Source: Ptiloglossa arizonensis (taxonomy: Eukaryota; Arthropoda; Insecta; Hymenoptera; Colletidae). Taken from it: a DNA stretch of 64,000 nucleotides. Below are positions 12,601 to 26,538 of the stretch, one piece after another. The translations under genes and the position numbers were made by a program. Within the stretch, counting starts at the first letter, position 1. The number at the start of each line of letters is the position of its first letter. Location: assembly GCF_051014685.1 (NCBI RefSeq), contig NW_027478597.1, positions 1 through 64,000 on the forward strand, written 5' to 3'. The notes beneath the pieces are model-generated. The model saw nothing but the letters and a program-made list of their open reading frames with translations. It was not told the DNA's origin and did not search any database.

Positions 12601-14275
12601 CTCGCCCGATTACAACGGTATTTGTATTTTCTCCCTAGCCCATTCTGATTAAGCGTTTGGAGCGGCAGAATTGCGAAAAATTTTTTGCCTTCTCAACCAT
12701 TTCTTGGCTTCAAACTCACATATCTCGCGAACGGATTAACCTAACCCAAAAATTCCTGTTGCGTCTTTAAGTAGAAACTCGCCCGATTACAACGGTATGT
12801 GTATTTTTTCGCTAGGCCATTCTGGTTAAGCGTTTGGAGCAGCAGAAGTGCGAAAAATTTGTTGTCTTCTCAACCATTTCTTGGCTTCAAACTCCCATAT
12901 CTCGCGAACGGATTGACCTAACCCAAAAATTCCTGTTGTGTCTGAAAGTAGAAACTCGCCCGATTACAACGGTATGTGTATTTTTTCCCTAGCCCATTCT
13001 GGTTAAGCGTTTGGAGCAGGAGAATTGCGAAAAATTTTTGCCTTCTCAACCATTTCTTGGCTTCAAACTCCCATATCTCGCGAACGGATTGGCCTAACCC
13101 AAAAATTCCTGTTGCGTCTGAAAGTAGAAACTCGCCCGATTACAACGTTATATGTATTTTTTCCCTAGGCCATTCTGGTTAAGCGTTTGGAGCAGCAGAA
13201 GTGCGAAAACTTTGTTGTCTTCTTAACCATTTCTTAGCTTCAAACTCCCATATCTCGCGAACGAATTGACTTATCCCAAAAATTCCTGTTGCTTGTGAAA
13301 GTAGAAACTCGCCCGATTAGAACGGTATGTGTGTTTTTTCCCTAGCCCATTCTGGTTAAGCGTTTGGAGCAGGAGAATTGAGAAAAATTTTTGCCTTCTC
13401 AACCATTTCTTGTCTTCAAACTCCCATATCTCGCGAACGGATTGGCCTAACCCAAAAATTCCTATTGCATCTGAAAGCAGAAACTCGCCCGATTACAACG
13501 GTATGTGTATTTTTTCCCTAGGCCATTCTGGTTAAGCGTTTGGAGCAGCAGAATTGCGAAAAAATTTTTGCCTTCTCAACCATTCCTTGTCTTCAAACTC
13601 CCATATCCCGCGAACGGATTGACCTAACCCAAAAATTCTTGTTGCGTGTGAAAGTAGAAACTCGCCCGTTTACAACGGTATGTGTATTTTTTCCCTAGGC
13701 CATTCTGGTTAAGCGTTTGGATCAGCAGAATTGCGAAAAATTGTATGCCTTCTCAACCATTTCTTGGCTTCAAACTCCCATATCTCGCGAACGGATTGAC
13801 GTAACCCAAAAATTCCTGTTGCGTCTTTAAGTAGAAACTCGCCCGATTACAACGGTATGTGTATTTTTTCGCTAGGCCATTCTGGTTAAGCGTTTGGAGC
13901 AGCAGAAGTGCGAAAAATTTGTTGTCTTCTCAACCATTTCTTGGCTTCAAACTCCCATATCTCCCGAACGGATTGACCTAACCCAAAAAATCCTATTGCA
14001 TCTGAAAGTAGAAACTCGCCCGATTACAACGGTATGTGTATTTTTTCCCTAGCCCATTCTGATTAAGCGTTTGGAGCAGCAGAATTGCGAAAAATTTGTT
14101 GTCTTCTCAACCATTTCTTAGCTTCAAAGTCCCATATCTCGCGAACGGATTGACCTAACCCAAAAATTCCTAGTGCATCTGAAAGTAGAAACTCGCCCGA
14201 TTACAAAGGTATGTGTATTTTTTCCCTATGCCATTCTGGTTAAGCGTTTGGAGCAGCAGAAGTGCGAAAACTTTG
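9674..14275 (+). repeat. 26-mer higher-order repeat, copy 2 (4602 bp)
   Basis: This is the same block as 5781-9673 without the four monomers at 7790-8490, but with about eight extra monomers at roughly 12.66-14.04 kb. That extra piece matches 18.49-19.86 kb (offset 5838 bp). Its ends match those of copy 1, including cctagtgcatctg at about 14172. A local oddity at about 10567 is ctacatttctttcttggc in place of ctaccatttcttggc, a slippage-like change. Confidence 0.75.
13148..13500 (+). repeat. E-F dimer: recurring two-monomer module (177 + 176 bp), example copy
   Basis: The first unit (E, 13148-13324) carries gcagaagtgcgaaaactttg, cttcttaacc, the cgaattgacttatccc variant and gttgcttgtgaaag. The second (F, 13325-13500) carries tgtgtgttttttccctagcc, gcaggagaattg and cggattggcc, and is 176 bp because one T is missing from its T-run. 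The pair recurs through the window. F units begin near 764, 1115, 3239, 5538, 12972, 13325, 18810, 19163, 21286, 21639, 23408, 23761, 26946, 29599, 34018, 34724, 35077, 37022, 40029, 47456, 53647 and elsewhere. The recurring 68-residue open frames are F units read into the next unit and are not genes. Confidence 0.8.
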
Positions 14276-17200
14276 TTGTCATCTTAACCATTTCTTAGCT
14301 TCAAACTCCCATATCTCGCGAACGAATTGACTTATCCCAAAAATTCCTGTTGCTTGTGAAAGTAGAAACTCGCCCGATTAGAACGGTATGTGTGTTTTTT
14401 CCCTAGCCCATTCTGGTTAAGCGTTTGGAGCAGGAGAATTGAGAAAAATTTTTGCCTTCTCAACCATTTCTTGGCTTCAAAGTCCCATATCTCGCGAACG
14501 GATTGGCCTAACCCATAAATTCCTATTCCATCTGAAAGCAGAAACTCGCCCGATTACAACGGTATGTGTATTTTTTCCCTAGGCCATTCTGGTTAAGCGT
14601 TTGGAGCAGCAGAATTGCGAAAAAATTTTTGCCTTCTCAAACATTCCTTGTCTTCAAACTCCCATATCTCGCGAACGGATTGACCTAACCCAAAAATTCC
14701 TGTTGCGTGTGAAAGTAGAAACTCGCCCGTTTGCAACGGTATGTGTATTTTTTCCCTAGGCCATTCTGGTTAAGCGTTTGGATCAGCAGAATTGCGAAAA
14801 ATTGTATGCCTTCTCAACCATTCCTTGGCTTCAAACTCCCATATCTCGCGAACGGATTCACCTAACCCAAAAATTCCTGTTGCGTCTTTAAGTAGAAACT
14901 CGCCCGATTACAACGGTATGTGTATTTTTTCGCTAGGCCATTCTGGTTAAGCGTTTGGAGCAGCAGAAGTGCGAAAAATTTGTTGTCTTCTCAACCATTT
15001 CTTGGCTTCAAACTCCCATATCTCCCGAACGGATTGACCTAACCCAAAAGATCCTATTGCATCTGAAAGTAGAAACTCGCCCGATTACAAAGGTATGTGT
15101 ATTTTTTCCCTAGGCCATTCTGGTTAAGCGTTTGGAGCAGCAGAATTGTGAAAAATTTTTTGCCTTCTCTACCATTTCTTGGCTTCAAACTCCCATATCT
15201 CGCGAACGGATTGATCTAACCCAAAAATTTCTATTGCATCTGAAAGTAGAAACACGCCCGATTACAAGGGTATGTGTATTTTTTCCCTAGGCCATTCTGG
15301 TTAAGCGTTTGGAGCAGCAGAATTGCGAAAAATTTTTTGCCTTCTCAACCATTCCTTGTCTTCAAACTCCCATATCTCGCGAACGGATTGACCTAACCCA
15401 AAAATTCCTATTGTAACTGAAAGTAGAAACTCGCCCGCTTACAACGGTATGTGTATTTTTTCCCAAGGCCATTCTGGTTAAGCGTTTGGATCAGCAGAAT
15501 TGCGAAAAATTGTATGCCTTTTCAACCATTTCTTGGCTTCAAACTCCCATATCTCGCGAACGGATTGACCTAACCCAAAAATTCCTGTTGCGTGTGAAAG
15601 TAAAAACTCGCCCGATTACAACGGTATGTGTATTTTCTCCCTAGCCCATTCTGATTAAGCGTTTGGAGCAGCAGAATTGCGAAAAATGTTCTGCCTTCTC
15701 TACCATTTCTTGGCTTCAAACTCCCATATCTCGCGAACGGATTGACCTAACCCAAAAATTCCTATTGTAACTGAAAGTAGAAACTCGCCCGATTACAACG
15801 GTATGTGTATTTTTTCCCTAGGCCATTCTGGTTAAGCGTTTGGATCAGCAGAATTGCGAAAAATTGTATGCCTTCTCAACCATTTCTTGGCTTCAAACTC
15901 CCATATCTCGCGAACGGATTGACCTAACCCAAAAATTCCTATTGCATCTGGAAGTAGAAACTCGCCCGATTACAACGGTATGTGTGTTTTTTCCCTAGGC
16001 CATTCTGGTTAAGCGTTTGGAACAGTAGAATTGCGAAAAATGTTCTGCCTTCTCTACCATTTCTTGGCTTCAAACTCCCATATCTCGCGAACGGATTGAC
16101 TTAACCCAAAAATTCCTGTTGTGTCTGAAAGTAGAAACTCGCCCGATTACAACGGTATATGTATTTTTTTCCTAGGCCATTCTGGTTAAGCGTTTGGAGC
16201 AGCAGAGTTGCGAAAAATTTGTTGTCTTCTCAACCATTTCTTAGCTTCAAAGTCCCATATCTCGCGAACGGATTGACCAAACACAAAAATTCCTGCTGCG
16301 TCTGAAAGTAGAAAGTCGTCCGATTACAACGGTATTTGTATTTTTTCCCTAGGCCATTCTGGTTAAGCGTTTGGAGCAGCAGAAGTGCGAAAACTTTGTT
16401 GTCTTCTTAACCATTTCTTGGCTTCAATCTCCTATATCTCGCGAACGGATTGACCTAACCCAAAAATTCCTGTTTCGTCTGAAAGTAGAAACTCGCCCGA
16501 TTACAAAGGTATGTGTAATTTTTCCCTAGACCATTCTGGTTAAGCGTTTGGAGCAGCAGAGTTGCGAAAAATTTGTTGTCTTCTCAACCATTTCTTAGCT
16601 TCAAACTCCCATATCTCGCGAACGGATTGACCTAACCCAAAAATTCCTGTTTCGTCTGAAAGTAGAAACTCGCCCGATTACAACGCTATGTGTATTTTTT
16701 CCCTAGGCCATTCTGGTTAAGCGTTTGGAGCAGCAGAATTGCGAAAAATTTTTTGCCTTCTCAACCATTCCTTGTCTTCAAACTCCCATATCTCGCGAAC
16801 GGATTGACCTAACCCAAAAATTCCTATTGTAACTGAAAGTAGAAACTCGCCCGATTACAACGGTATGTGTATTTTTTCCCAAGGCCATTCTGGTTAAGCG
16901 TTTGGATCAGCAGAGTTGCGAAAAATTTGTTGTCTTCTCAACCATTTCTTAGCTTCAAAGTCCCATATCTCGCGAACGGATTGACCAAACACAAAAATTC
17001 CTGCTGCGTCTGAAAGTAGAAACTCGTCCGATTACAACGGTATTTGTATTTTTTCCCTAGGCCATTCTGGTTAAGTGTTTGGAGCGGCAGAATTGCGAAA
17101 AATTGTATGCCTTCTCAACCATTTCTTGGCTTCAAACTCCCATATCTCGCGAACGGATTCACCTAACCCAAAAATTCCTGTTGCGTCTTTAAGTAGAAAC

Positions 17201-18061
17201 TCGCCCGATTACAACGGTATGTGTATTTTTTCGCTAGGCCATTCTGGTTAAGCGTTTGGAGCAGCAGAAGTGCGAAAAATTTGTTGTCTTCTCAACCATT
17301 TCTTGGCTTCAAACTCCCATTTCTCCCGAACGGATTGACCTAACCCAAAAAATCCTATTGCATCTGAAAGTAGAAACTCGCCCGATTACAAAGGTATGTG
17401 TATTTTTTCCCTAGGCCATTCTGGTTAAGCGTTTGGAGCAGCAGAATTGTGAAAAATTTTTTGCCTTCTCTACCATTTCTTGGCTTCAAACTCCCATATC
17501 TCGCGAACGGATTGACCTAGCCCAAAAATTTCTATTGCATCTGAAAGTAGAAACACGCCCGATTACAAGGGTATGTGTATTTTTTCCCTAGGCCATTCTG
17601 GTTAAGCGTTTGGAGCAGCAGAATTGCGAAAAATTTTTTGCCTTCTCAACCATTCCTTGTCTTCAAACTCCCATATCTCGCGAACGGATTGACCTAACCC
17701 AAAAATTCCTATTGTAACTGAAAGTAGAAACTCGCCCGCTTACAACGGTATGTGTATTTTTTCCCAAGGCCATTCTGGTTAAGCGTTTGGATCAGCAGAA
17801 TTGCGAAAAATTGTATGCCTTCTCAACCATTTCTTGGCTTCAAACTCCCATATCTCGCGAACGGATTGACCTAACCCAAAAATTCCTGTTGCGTGTGAAA
17901 GTAAAAACTCGCCCGATTACAACGGTATTTGTATTTTCTCCCTAGCCCATTCTGATTAAGCGTTTGGAGCAGCAGAATTGCGAAAAATTTGTTGTCTTCT
18001 CAACCATTTCTTAGCTTCAAAGTCCCATATCTCGCGAACGGATTGACCTAACCCAAAAATT
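14276..18061 (+). repeat. Higher-order repeat, copy 3 (~21 monomers)
   Basis: It follows copy 1 at an offset of about 8496 bp (48 monomers) and keeps the four-monomer stretch missing from copy 2, with the shared rare gtagaaagtcgtccg at 7811 and 16308. It departs from copy 1 at about 18060, where ccaattgcatctgg replaces cctagtgcatctg. No gene is seen. Confidence 0.7.
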
Positions 18062-20537
18062 CCAATTGCATCTGGAAGTAGAAACTCGCCCGATTACAAC
18101 GGTATGTGTGTTTTTTCCCTAGGCCATTCTGGTTAAGCGTTTGGAACAGTAGAATTGCGAAAAATGTTCTGCCTTCTCTACCATTTCTTGGCTTCAAACT
18201 CCCATATCTCGCGAACGGATTGACCTAACCCAAAAATTCCTATTGTAACTGAAAGTAGAAACTCGCCCGATTACAACGGTATGTGTATTTTTTCCCTAGG
18301 CCATTCTGGTTACGCGTTTGGATCAGCAGAATTGCGAAAAATTGTATGCCTTCTCAACCATTTCTTGGCTTCAAACTCCCATATCACGCGAACAGATTGA
18401 CCTAACCCAAAAATTCCTGTTGCGTGTGAAAGTAAAAGCTCGCCCGATTACAACGGTATGTGTATTTTTTCCCTAGGCCATTCTGGTTAAGTGTTTGGAG
18501 CGGCAGAATTGCGAAAAATTTTTTGCCTTCTCAACCATTTCTTGGCTTCAAACTCACATATCTCGCGAACGGATTAACCTAACCCAAAAATTCCTGTTGC
18601 GTCTTTAAGTAGAAACTCGCCCGATTACAACGGTATGTGTATTTTTTCGCTAGGCCATTCTGGTTAAGCGTTTGGAGCAGCAGAAGTGCGAAAAATTTGT
18701 TGTCTTCTCAACCATTTCTTGGCTTCAAACTCCCATATCTCGCGAACGGATTGACCTAACCCAAAAATTCCTGTTGTGTCTGAAAGTAGAAACTCGCCCG
18801 ATTACAACGGTATGTGTATTTTTTCCCTAGCCCATTCTGGTTAAGCGTTTGGAGCAGGAGAATTGCGAAAAATTTTTGCCTTCTCAACCATTTCTTGGCT
18901 TCAAACTCCCATATCTCGCGAACGGATTGGCCTAACCCAAAAATTCCTGTTGCGTCTGAAAGTAGAAACTCGCCCGATTACAACGTTATATGTATTTTTT
19001 CCCTAGGCCATTCTGGTTAAGCGTTTGGAGCAGCAGAAGTGCGAAAACTTTGTTGTCTTCTTAACCATTTCTTAGCTTCAAACTCCCATATCTCGCGAAC
19101 GAATTGACTTATCCCAAAAATTCCTGTTGCTTGTGAAAGTAGAAACTCGCCCGATTAGAACGGTATGTGTGTTTTTTCCCTAGCCCATTCTGGTTAAGCG
19201 TTTGGAGCAGGAGAATTGAGAAAAATTTTTGCCTTCTCAACCATTTCTTGTCTTCAAACTCCCATATCTCGCGAACGGATTGGCCTAACCCAAAAATTCC
19301 TATTGCATCTGAAAGCAGAAACTCGCCCGATTACAACGGTATGTGTATTTTTTCCCTAGGCCATTCTGGTTAAGCGTTTGGAGCAGCAGAATTGCGAAAA
19401 AATTTTTGCCTTCTCAACCATTCCTTGTCTTCAAACTCCCATATCCCGCGAACGGATTGACCTAACCCAAAAATTCCTGTTGCGTGTGAAAGTAGAAACT
19501 CGCCCGTTTACAACGGTATGTGTATTTTTTCCCTAGGCCATTCTGGTTAAGCGTTTGGATCAGCAGAATTGCGAAAAATTGTATGCCTTCCCAACCATTT
19601 CTTGGCTTCAAACTCCCATATCTCGCGAACGGATTGACGTAACCCAAAAATTCCTGTTGCGTCTTTAAGTAGAAACTCGCCCGATTACAACGGTATGTGT
19701 ATTTTTTCGCTAGGCCATTCTGGTTAAGCGTTTGGAGCAGCAGAAGTGCGAAAAATTTGTTGTCTTCTCAACCATTTCTTGGCTTCAAACTCCCATATAT
19801 CCCGAACGGATTGACCTAACCCAAAAAATCCTATTGCATCTGAAAGTAGAAACTCGCCCGATTACAAAGGTATGTGTATTTTTTCCCTAGGCCATTCTGG
19901 TTAAGCGTTTGGAGCAGCAGAATTGTGAAAAATTTTTTGCCTTCTCTACCATTTCTTGGCTTCAAACTCCCATATCTCGCGAACGGATTGACCTAGCCCA
20001 AAAATTTCTATTGCATCTGAAAGTAGAAACACGCCCGATTACAAGGGTATGTGTATTTTTTCCCTAGGCCATTCTGGTTAAGCGTTTGGAGCAGCAGAAT
20101 TGCGAAAAATTTTTTGCCTTCTCAACCATTCCTTGTCTTCAAACTCCCATATCTCGCGAACGGATTGACCTAACCCAAAAATTCCTATTGTAACTGAAAG
20201 TAGAAACTCGCCCGCTTACAACGGTATGTGTATTTTTTCCCAAGGCCATTCTGGTTAAGCGTTTGGATCAGCAGAATTGCGAAAAATTGTATGCCTTCTC
20301 AACCATTTCTTGGCTTCAAACTCCCATATCTCGCGAACGGATTGACCTAACCCAAAAATTCCTGTTGCGTGTGAAAGTAAAAACTCGCCCGATTACAACG
20401 GTATTTGTATTTTCTCCCTAGCCCATTCTGATTAAGCGTTTGGAGCAGCAGAATTGCGAAAAATTTGTTGTCTTCTCAACCATTTCTTAGCTTCAAAGTC
20501 CCATATCTCGCGAACGGATTGACCTAACCCAAAAATT
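18062..20537 (+). repeat. 14-mer higher-order repeat, copy 1 (2476 bp)
   Basis: It is marked by ccaattgcatctgg at its start, recurring at 20538 and 22660, and by ggttacgcgtttgg, gtaaaagctcgcc, caaactcacatatc, catatcccgcgaac and acgttatatg. It includes two E-F style units (F at 18810 and 19163). Confidence 0.8.
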
Positions 20538-22659
20538 CCAATTGCATCTGGAAGTAGAAACTCGCCCGATTACAACGGTATGTGTGTTTTTTCCCTAGGC
20601 CATTCTGGTTAAGCGTTTGGAACAGTAGAATTGCGAAAAATGTTCTGCCTTCTCTACCATTTCTTGGCTTCAAACTCCCATATCTCGCGAACGGATTGAC
20701 CTAACCCAAAAATTCCTATTGTAACTGAAAGTAGAAACTCGCCCGATTACAACGGTATGTGTATTTTTTCCCTAGGCCATTCTGGTTACGCGTTTGGATC
20801 AGCAGAATTGCGAAAAATTGTATGCCTTCTCAACCATTTCTTGGCTTCAAACTCCCATATCACGCGAACAGATTGACCTAACCCAAAAATTCCTGTTGCG
20901 TGTGAAAGTAAAAGCTCGCCCGATTACAACGGTATGTGTATTTTTTCCCTAGGCCATTCTGGTTAAGTGTTTGGAGCGGCAGAATTGCGAAAAATTTTTT
21001 GCCTTCTCAACCATTTCTTGGCTTCAAACTCACATATCTCGCGAACGGATTAACCTAACCCAAAAATTCCTGTTGCGTCTTTAAGTAGAAACTCGCCCGA
21101 TTACAACGGTATGTGTATTTTTTCGCTAGGCCATTCTGGTTAAGCGTTTGGAGCAGCAGAAGTGCGAAAAATTTGTTGTCTTCTCAACCATTTCTTGGCT
21201 TCAAACTCCCATATCTCGCGAACGGATTGACCTAACCCAAAAATTCCTGTTGTGTCTGAAAGTAGAAACTCGCCCGATTACAACGGTATGTGTATTTTTT
21301 CCCTAGCCCATTCTGGTTAAGCGTTTGGAGCAGGAGAATTGCGAAAAATTTTTGCCTTCTCAACCATTTCTTGGCTTCAAACTCCCATATCTCGCGAACG
21401 GATTGGCCTAACCCAAAAATTCCTGTTGCGTCTGAAAGTAGAAACTCGCCCGATTACAACGTTATATGTATTTTTTCCCTAGGCCATTCTGGTTAAGCGT
21501 TTGGAGCAGCAGAAGTGCGAAAACTTTGTTGTCTTCTTAACCATTTCTTAGCTTCAAACTCCCATATCTCGCGAACGAATTGACTTATCCCAAAAATTCC
21601 TGTTGCTTGTGAAAGTAGAAACTCGCCCGATTAGAACGGTATGTGTGTTTTTTCCCTAGCCCATTCTGGTTAAGCGTTTGGAGCAGGAGAATTGAGAAAA
21701 ATTTTTGCCTTCTCAACCATTTCTTGTCTTCAAACTCCCATATCTCGCGAACGGATTGGCCTAACCCAAAAATTCCTATTGCATCTGAAAGCAGAAACTC
21801 GCCCGATTACAACGGTATGTGTATTTTTTCCCTAGGCCATTCTGGTTAAGCGTTTGGAGCAGCAGAATTGCGAAAAAATTTTTGCCTTCTCAACCATTCC
21901 TTGTCTTCAAACTCCCATATCCCGCGAACGGATTGACCTAACCCAAAAATTCCTGTTGCGTGTGAAAGTAGAAACTCGCCCGTTTACAACGGTATGTGTA
22001 TTTTTTCCCTAGGCCATTCTGGTTAAGCGTTTGGATCAGCAGAATTGCGAAAAATTGTATGCCTTCCCAACCATTTCTTGGCTTCAAACTCCCATATCTC
22101 GCGAACGGATTGACGTAACCCAAAAATTCCTGTTGCGTCTTTAAGTAGAAACTCGCCCGATTACAACGGTATGTGTATTTTTTCGCTAGGCCATTCTGGT
22201 TAAGCGTTTGGAGCAGCAGAAGTGCGAAAAATTTGTTGTCTTCTCAACCATTTCTTGGCTTCAAACTCCCATATCTCCCGAACGGATTGACCTAACCCAA
22301 AAAATCCTATTGCATCTGAAAGTAGAAACTCGCCCGATTACAAAGGTATGTGTATTTTTTCCCTGGGCCATTCTGGTTAAGCGTTTGGAGCAGCAGAATT
22401 GTGAAAAATTTTTTGCCTTCTCTACCATTTCTTGGCTTCAAACTCCCATATCTCGCGAACGGATTGACCTAACCCAAAAATTCCTGTTGCGTGTGAAAGT
22501 AAAAACTCGCCCGATTACAACGGTATTTGTATTTTCTCCCTAGCCCATTCTGATTAAGCGTTTGGAGCAGCAGAATTGCGAAAAATTTGTTGTCTTCTCA
22601 ACCATTTCTTAGCTTCAAAGTCCCATATCTCGCGAACGGATTGACCTAACCCAAAAATT
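20538..22659 (+). repeat. Higher-order repeat, copy 2 (12 monomers, two fewer than copy 1)
   Basis: Same marker order as 18062-20537. The copy is 2122 bp against 2476 bp, so exactly two monomers are missing; the loss is at about 22.4 kb, where the run from cacgcccgattacaaggg to cccaaggcc is skipped. One unit has ccctgggcc at about 22362, which removes the TAG of the common frame and lengthens a spurious ORF. Confidence 0.8.
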
Positions 22660-24690
22660 CCAATTGCATCTGGAAGTAGAAACTCGCCCGATTACAACGG
22701 TATGTGTGTTTTTTCCCTAGGCCATTCTGGTTAAGCGTTTGGAACAGTAGAATTGCGAAAAATGTTCTGCCTTCTCTACCATTTCTTGGCTTCAAACTCC
22801 CATATCTCGCGAACGGATTGACCTAACCCAAAAATTCCTATTGTAACTGAAAGTAGAAACTCGCCCGATTACAACGGTATGTGTATTTTTTCCCTAGGCC
22901 ATTCTGGTTACGCGTTTGGATCAGCAGAATTGCGAAAAATTGTATGCCTTCTCAACCATTTCTTGGCTTCAAACTCCCATATCACGCGAACAGATTGACC
23001 TAACCCAAAAATTCCTGTTGCGTGTGAAAGTAAAAGCTCGCCCGATTACAACGGTATGTGTATTTTTTCCCTAGGCCATTCTGGTTAAGTGTTTGGAGCG
23101 GCAGAATTGCGAAAAATTTTTTGCCTTCTCAACCATTTCTTGGCTTCAAACTCACATATCTCGCGAACGGATTAACCTAACCCAAAAATTCCTGTTGCGT
23201 CTTTAAGTAGAAACTCGCCCGATTACAACGGTATGTGTATTTTTTCGCTAGGCCATTCTGGTTAAGCGTTTGGAGCAGCAGAAGTGCGAAAAATTTGTTG
23301 TCTTCTCAACCATTTCTTGGCTTCAAACTCCCATATCTCGCGAACGGATTGACCTAACCCAAAAATTCCTGTTGTGTCTGAAAGTAGAAACTCGCCCGAT
23401 TACAACGGTATGTGTATTTTTTCCCTAGCCCATTCTGGTTAAGCGTTTGGAGCAGGAGAATTGCGAAAAATTTTTGCCTTCTCAACCATTTCTTGGCTTC
23501 AAACTCCCATATCTCGCGAACGGATTGGCCTAACCCAAAAATTCCTGTTGCGTCTGAAAGTAGAAACTCGCCCGATTACAACGTTATATGTATTTTTTCC
23601 CTAGGCCATTCTGGTTAAGCGTTTGGAGCAGCAGAAGTGCGAAAACTTTGTTGTCTTCTTAACCATTTCTTAGCTTCAAACTCCCATATCTCGCGAACGA
23701 ATTGACTTATCCCAAAAATTCCTGTTGCTTGTGAAAGTAGAAACTCGCCCGATTAGAACGGTATGTGTGTTTTTTCCCTAGCCCATTCTGGTTAAGCGTT
23801 TGGAGCAGGAGAATTGAGAAAAATTTTTGCCTTCTCAACCATTTCTTGTCTTCAAACTCCCATATCTCGCGAACGGATTGGCCTAACCCAAAAATTCCTA
23901 TTGCATCTGAAAGCAGAAACTCGCCCGATTACAACGGTATGTGTATTTTTTCCCTAGGCCATTCTGGTTAAGCGTTTGGAGCAGCAGAATTGCGAAAAAA
24001 TTTTTGCCTTCTCAACCATTCCTTGTCTTCAAACTCCCATATCCCGCGAACGGATTGACCTAACCCAAAAATTCCTGTTGCGTGTGAAAGTAGAAACTCG
24101 CCCGTTTACAACGGTATGTGTATTTTTTCCCTAGGCCATTCTGGTTAAGCGTTTGGATCAGCAGAATTGCGAAAAATTGTATGCCTTCCCAACCATTTCT
24201 TGGCTTCAAACTCCCATATCTCGCGAACGGATTGACGTAACCCAAAAATTCCTGTTGCGTCTTTAAGTAGAAACTCGCCCGATTACAACGGTATGTGTAT
24301 TTTTTCGCTAGGCCATTCTGGTTAAGCGTTTGGAGCAGCAGAAGTGCGAAAAATTTGTTGTCTTCTCAACCATTTCTTGGCTTCAAACTCCCATATCTCC
24401 CGAACGGATTGACCTAACCCAAAAAATCCTATTGCATCTGAAAGTAGAAACTCGCCCGATTACAAAGGTATGTGTATTTTTTCCCTGGGCCATTCTGGTT
24501 AAGCGTTTGGAGCAGCAGAATTGTGAAAAATTTTTTGCCTTCTCTACCATTTCTTGGCTTCAAACTCCCATATCTCGCGAACGGATTGACCTAACCCAAA
24601 AATTTCTATTGCATGTGAAAGTAGAAACACGCCCGATTACAAGGGTATGTGTATTTTTTCCCTAGGCCATTCTGGTTAAGCGTTTGGAAC
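22660..24690 (+). repeat. Higher-order repeat, copy 3 (~12 monomers)
   Basis: This repeats 20538-22659 at an offset of 2122 bp up to about 24.59 kb, including the ccctgggcc unit near 24483. It then continues with cagtagaaatgcg, which is specific to this place. No gene is seen. Confidence 0.75.
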
Positions 24691-25568
24691 AGTAGAAATG
24701 CGAAAAATGTTCTGCCTTCTCTACCATTTCTTGGCTTCAAACTCCCATATCTCGCGAACGGATTGACCTAACCCAAAAATTCCTATTGTAACTGAAAGTA
24801 GAAACTCGCCCGATTACAACGGTATGTGTATTTTTTCCCTAGGCCATTCTGGTTAAGCGTTTGGATCAGCAGAATTGCGAAAAATTGTACGCCTGCTCAA
24901 CCATTTCTTGGCTTCAAACTCCCATATCACGCGAACAGATTGTCCTAACCCAAAAATTCCTGTTGCGTGTGAAAGTAAAAACTCGCCCGATTACAACGGT
25001 ATGTGTATTTTTTCCCTAGGCCATTCTGGTTAAGTGTTTGGAGCGGCAGAATTGCGAAAAATTTTTTGCCTTCTCAACCATTTCTTGGCTTCAAACTCCC
25101 ATATCTCGCGAACGGATTAACCTAACCCAAAAATTCCTGTTGCGTCTTTAAGTAGAAACTCGCCCGATTACAACGGTATGTATATTTTTTCGCTAGGCCA
25201 TTCTGGTTAAGCGTTTGGAGCAGCAGAAGTGCGAAAAATTTGTTGTCTTCTCAACCATTTCTTGGCTTCAAACTCCCATATCTCGCGAACGGATTGACTT
25301 AACCCAAAAATTCCTGTTGCGTCTGAAAGTAGAAACTCGCCCGATTACAACGGTATACGTATTTTCTTCCTAGGCCATTCTGGTTAAGCGTTTGGAGCAG
25401 CAGAGTTGCGAAAAATTTGTTGTCTTCTCAACCATTTCTTAGCTTCAAAGTCCCATATCTCGCGAACGGATTGACCAAACACAAAAATTCCTGCTGCGTC
25501 TGAAAGTAGAAACTCGTCCGATTACAACGGTATTTGTATTTTTTCGCTAGGCCATTCTGGTTAAGCGT
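24330..25568 (+). repeat. 7-mer higher-order repeat, copy 1 (1239 bp)
   Basis: The unit sequence from ggagcagcagaagtgcg with ctcccgaacgg through ccctgggcc, acacgcccgattacaaggg and gtgtttggagcgg restarts 1239 bp (7 monomers) later at 25569. It overlaps the end of the preceding HOR family, from which it was probably derived. Confidence 0.7.
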
Positions 25569-26538
25569 TTGGAGCAGCAGAAGTGCGAAAAATTTGTTGT
25601 CTTCTCAACCATTTCTTGGCTTCAAACTCCCATATCTCCCGAACGGATTGACCTAACCCAAAAAATCCTATTGCATCTGAAAGTAGAAACTCGCCCGATT
25701 ACAAAGGTATGTGTATTTTTTCCCTGGGCCATTCTGGTTAAGCGTTTGTAGCAGCAGAATTGTGAAAAATTTTTTGCCTTCTCTACCATTTCTTGGCTTC
25801 AAACTCCCATATCTCGCGAACGGATTGACCTAACCCAAAAATTTCTATTGCATCTGAAAGTAGAAACACGCCCGATTACAAGGGTATGTGTATTTTTTCC
25901 CTAGGCCATTCTGGTTAAGCGTTTGGAACAGTAGAATTGCGAAAAATGTTCTGCCTTCTCTACCATTTCTTGGCTTCAAACTCCCATATCTCGCGAACGG
26001 ATTGACCTAACCCAAAAATTCCTATTGTAACTGAAAGTAGAAACTCGCCCGATTACAACGGTATGTGTATTTTTTCCCTAGGCCATTCTGGTTAAGTGTT
26101 TGGAGCGGCAGAATTGCGAAAAATTTTTTGCCTTCTCAACCATTTCTTGGCTTCAAACTCCCATATCTCGCGAACGGATTAACCTAACCCAAAAATTCCT
26201 GTTGCGTCTTTAAGTAGAAACTCGCCCGATTACAACGGTATGTGTATTTTTTCGCTAGGCCATTCTGGTTAAGCGTTTGGAGCAGCAGAAGTGCGAAAAA
26301 TTTGTTGTCTTCTCAACCATTTCTTGGCTTCAAACTCCCATATCTCGCGAACGGATTGACTTAACCCAAAAATTCCTGTTGCGTCTGAAAGTAGAAACTC
26401 GCCCGATTACAACGGTATATGTATTTTTTTCCTAGGCCATTCTGGTTAAGCGTTTGGAGCAGCAGAGTTGCGAAAAATTTGTTGTCTTCTCAACCATTTC
26501 TTAGCTTCAAAGTCCCATATCTCGCGAACGGATTGACC
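25569..26538 (+). repeat. 7-mer higher-order repeat, copy 2 (one monomer shorter)
   Basis: The marker order of 24330-25568 is kept, but the gtgtttggagcgg unit lies only 1061 bp after its counterpart instead of 1239 bp. One monomer, the catatcacgcgaacag unit, is therefore missing. No gene is seen. Confidence 0.65.
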
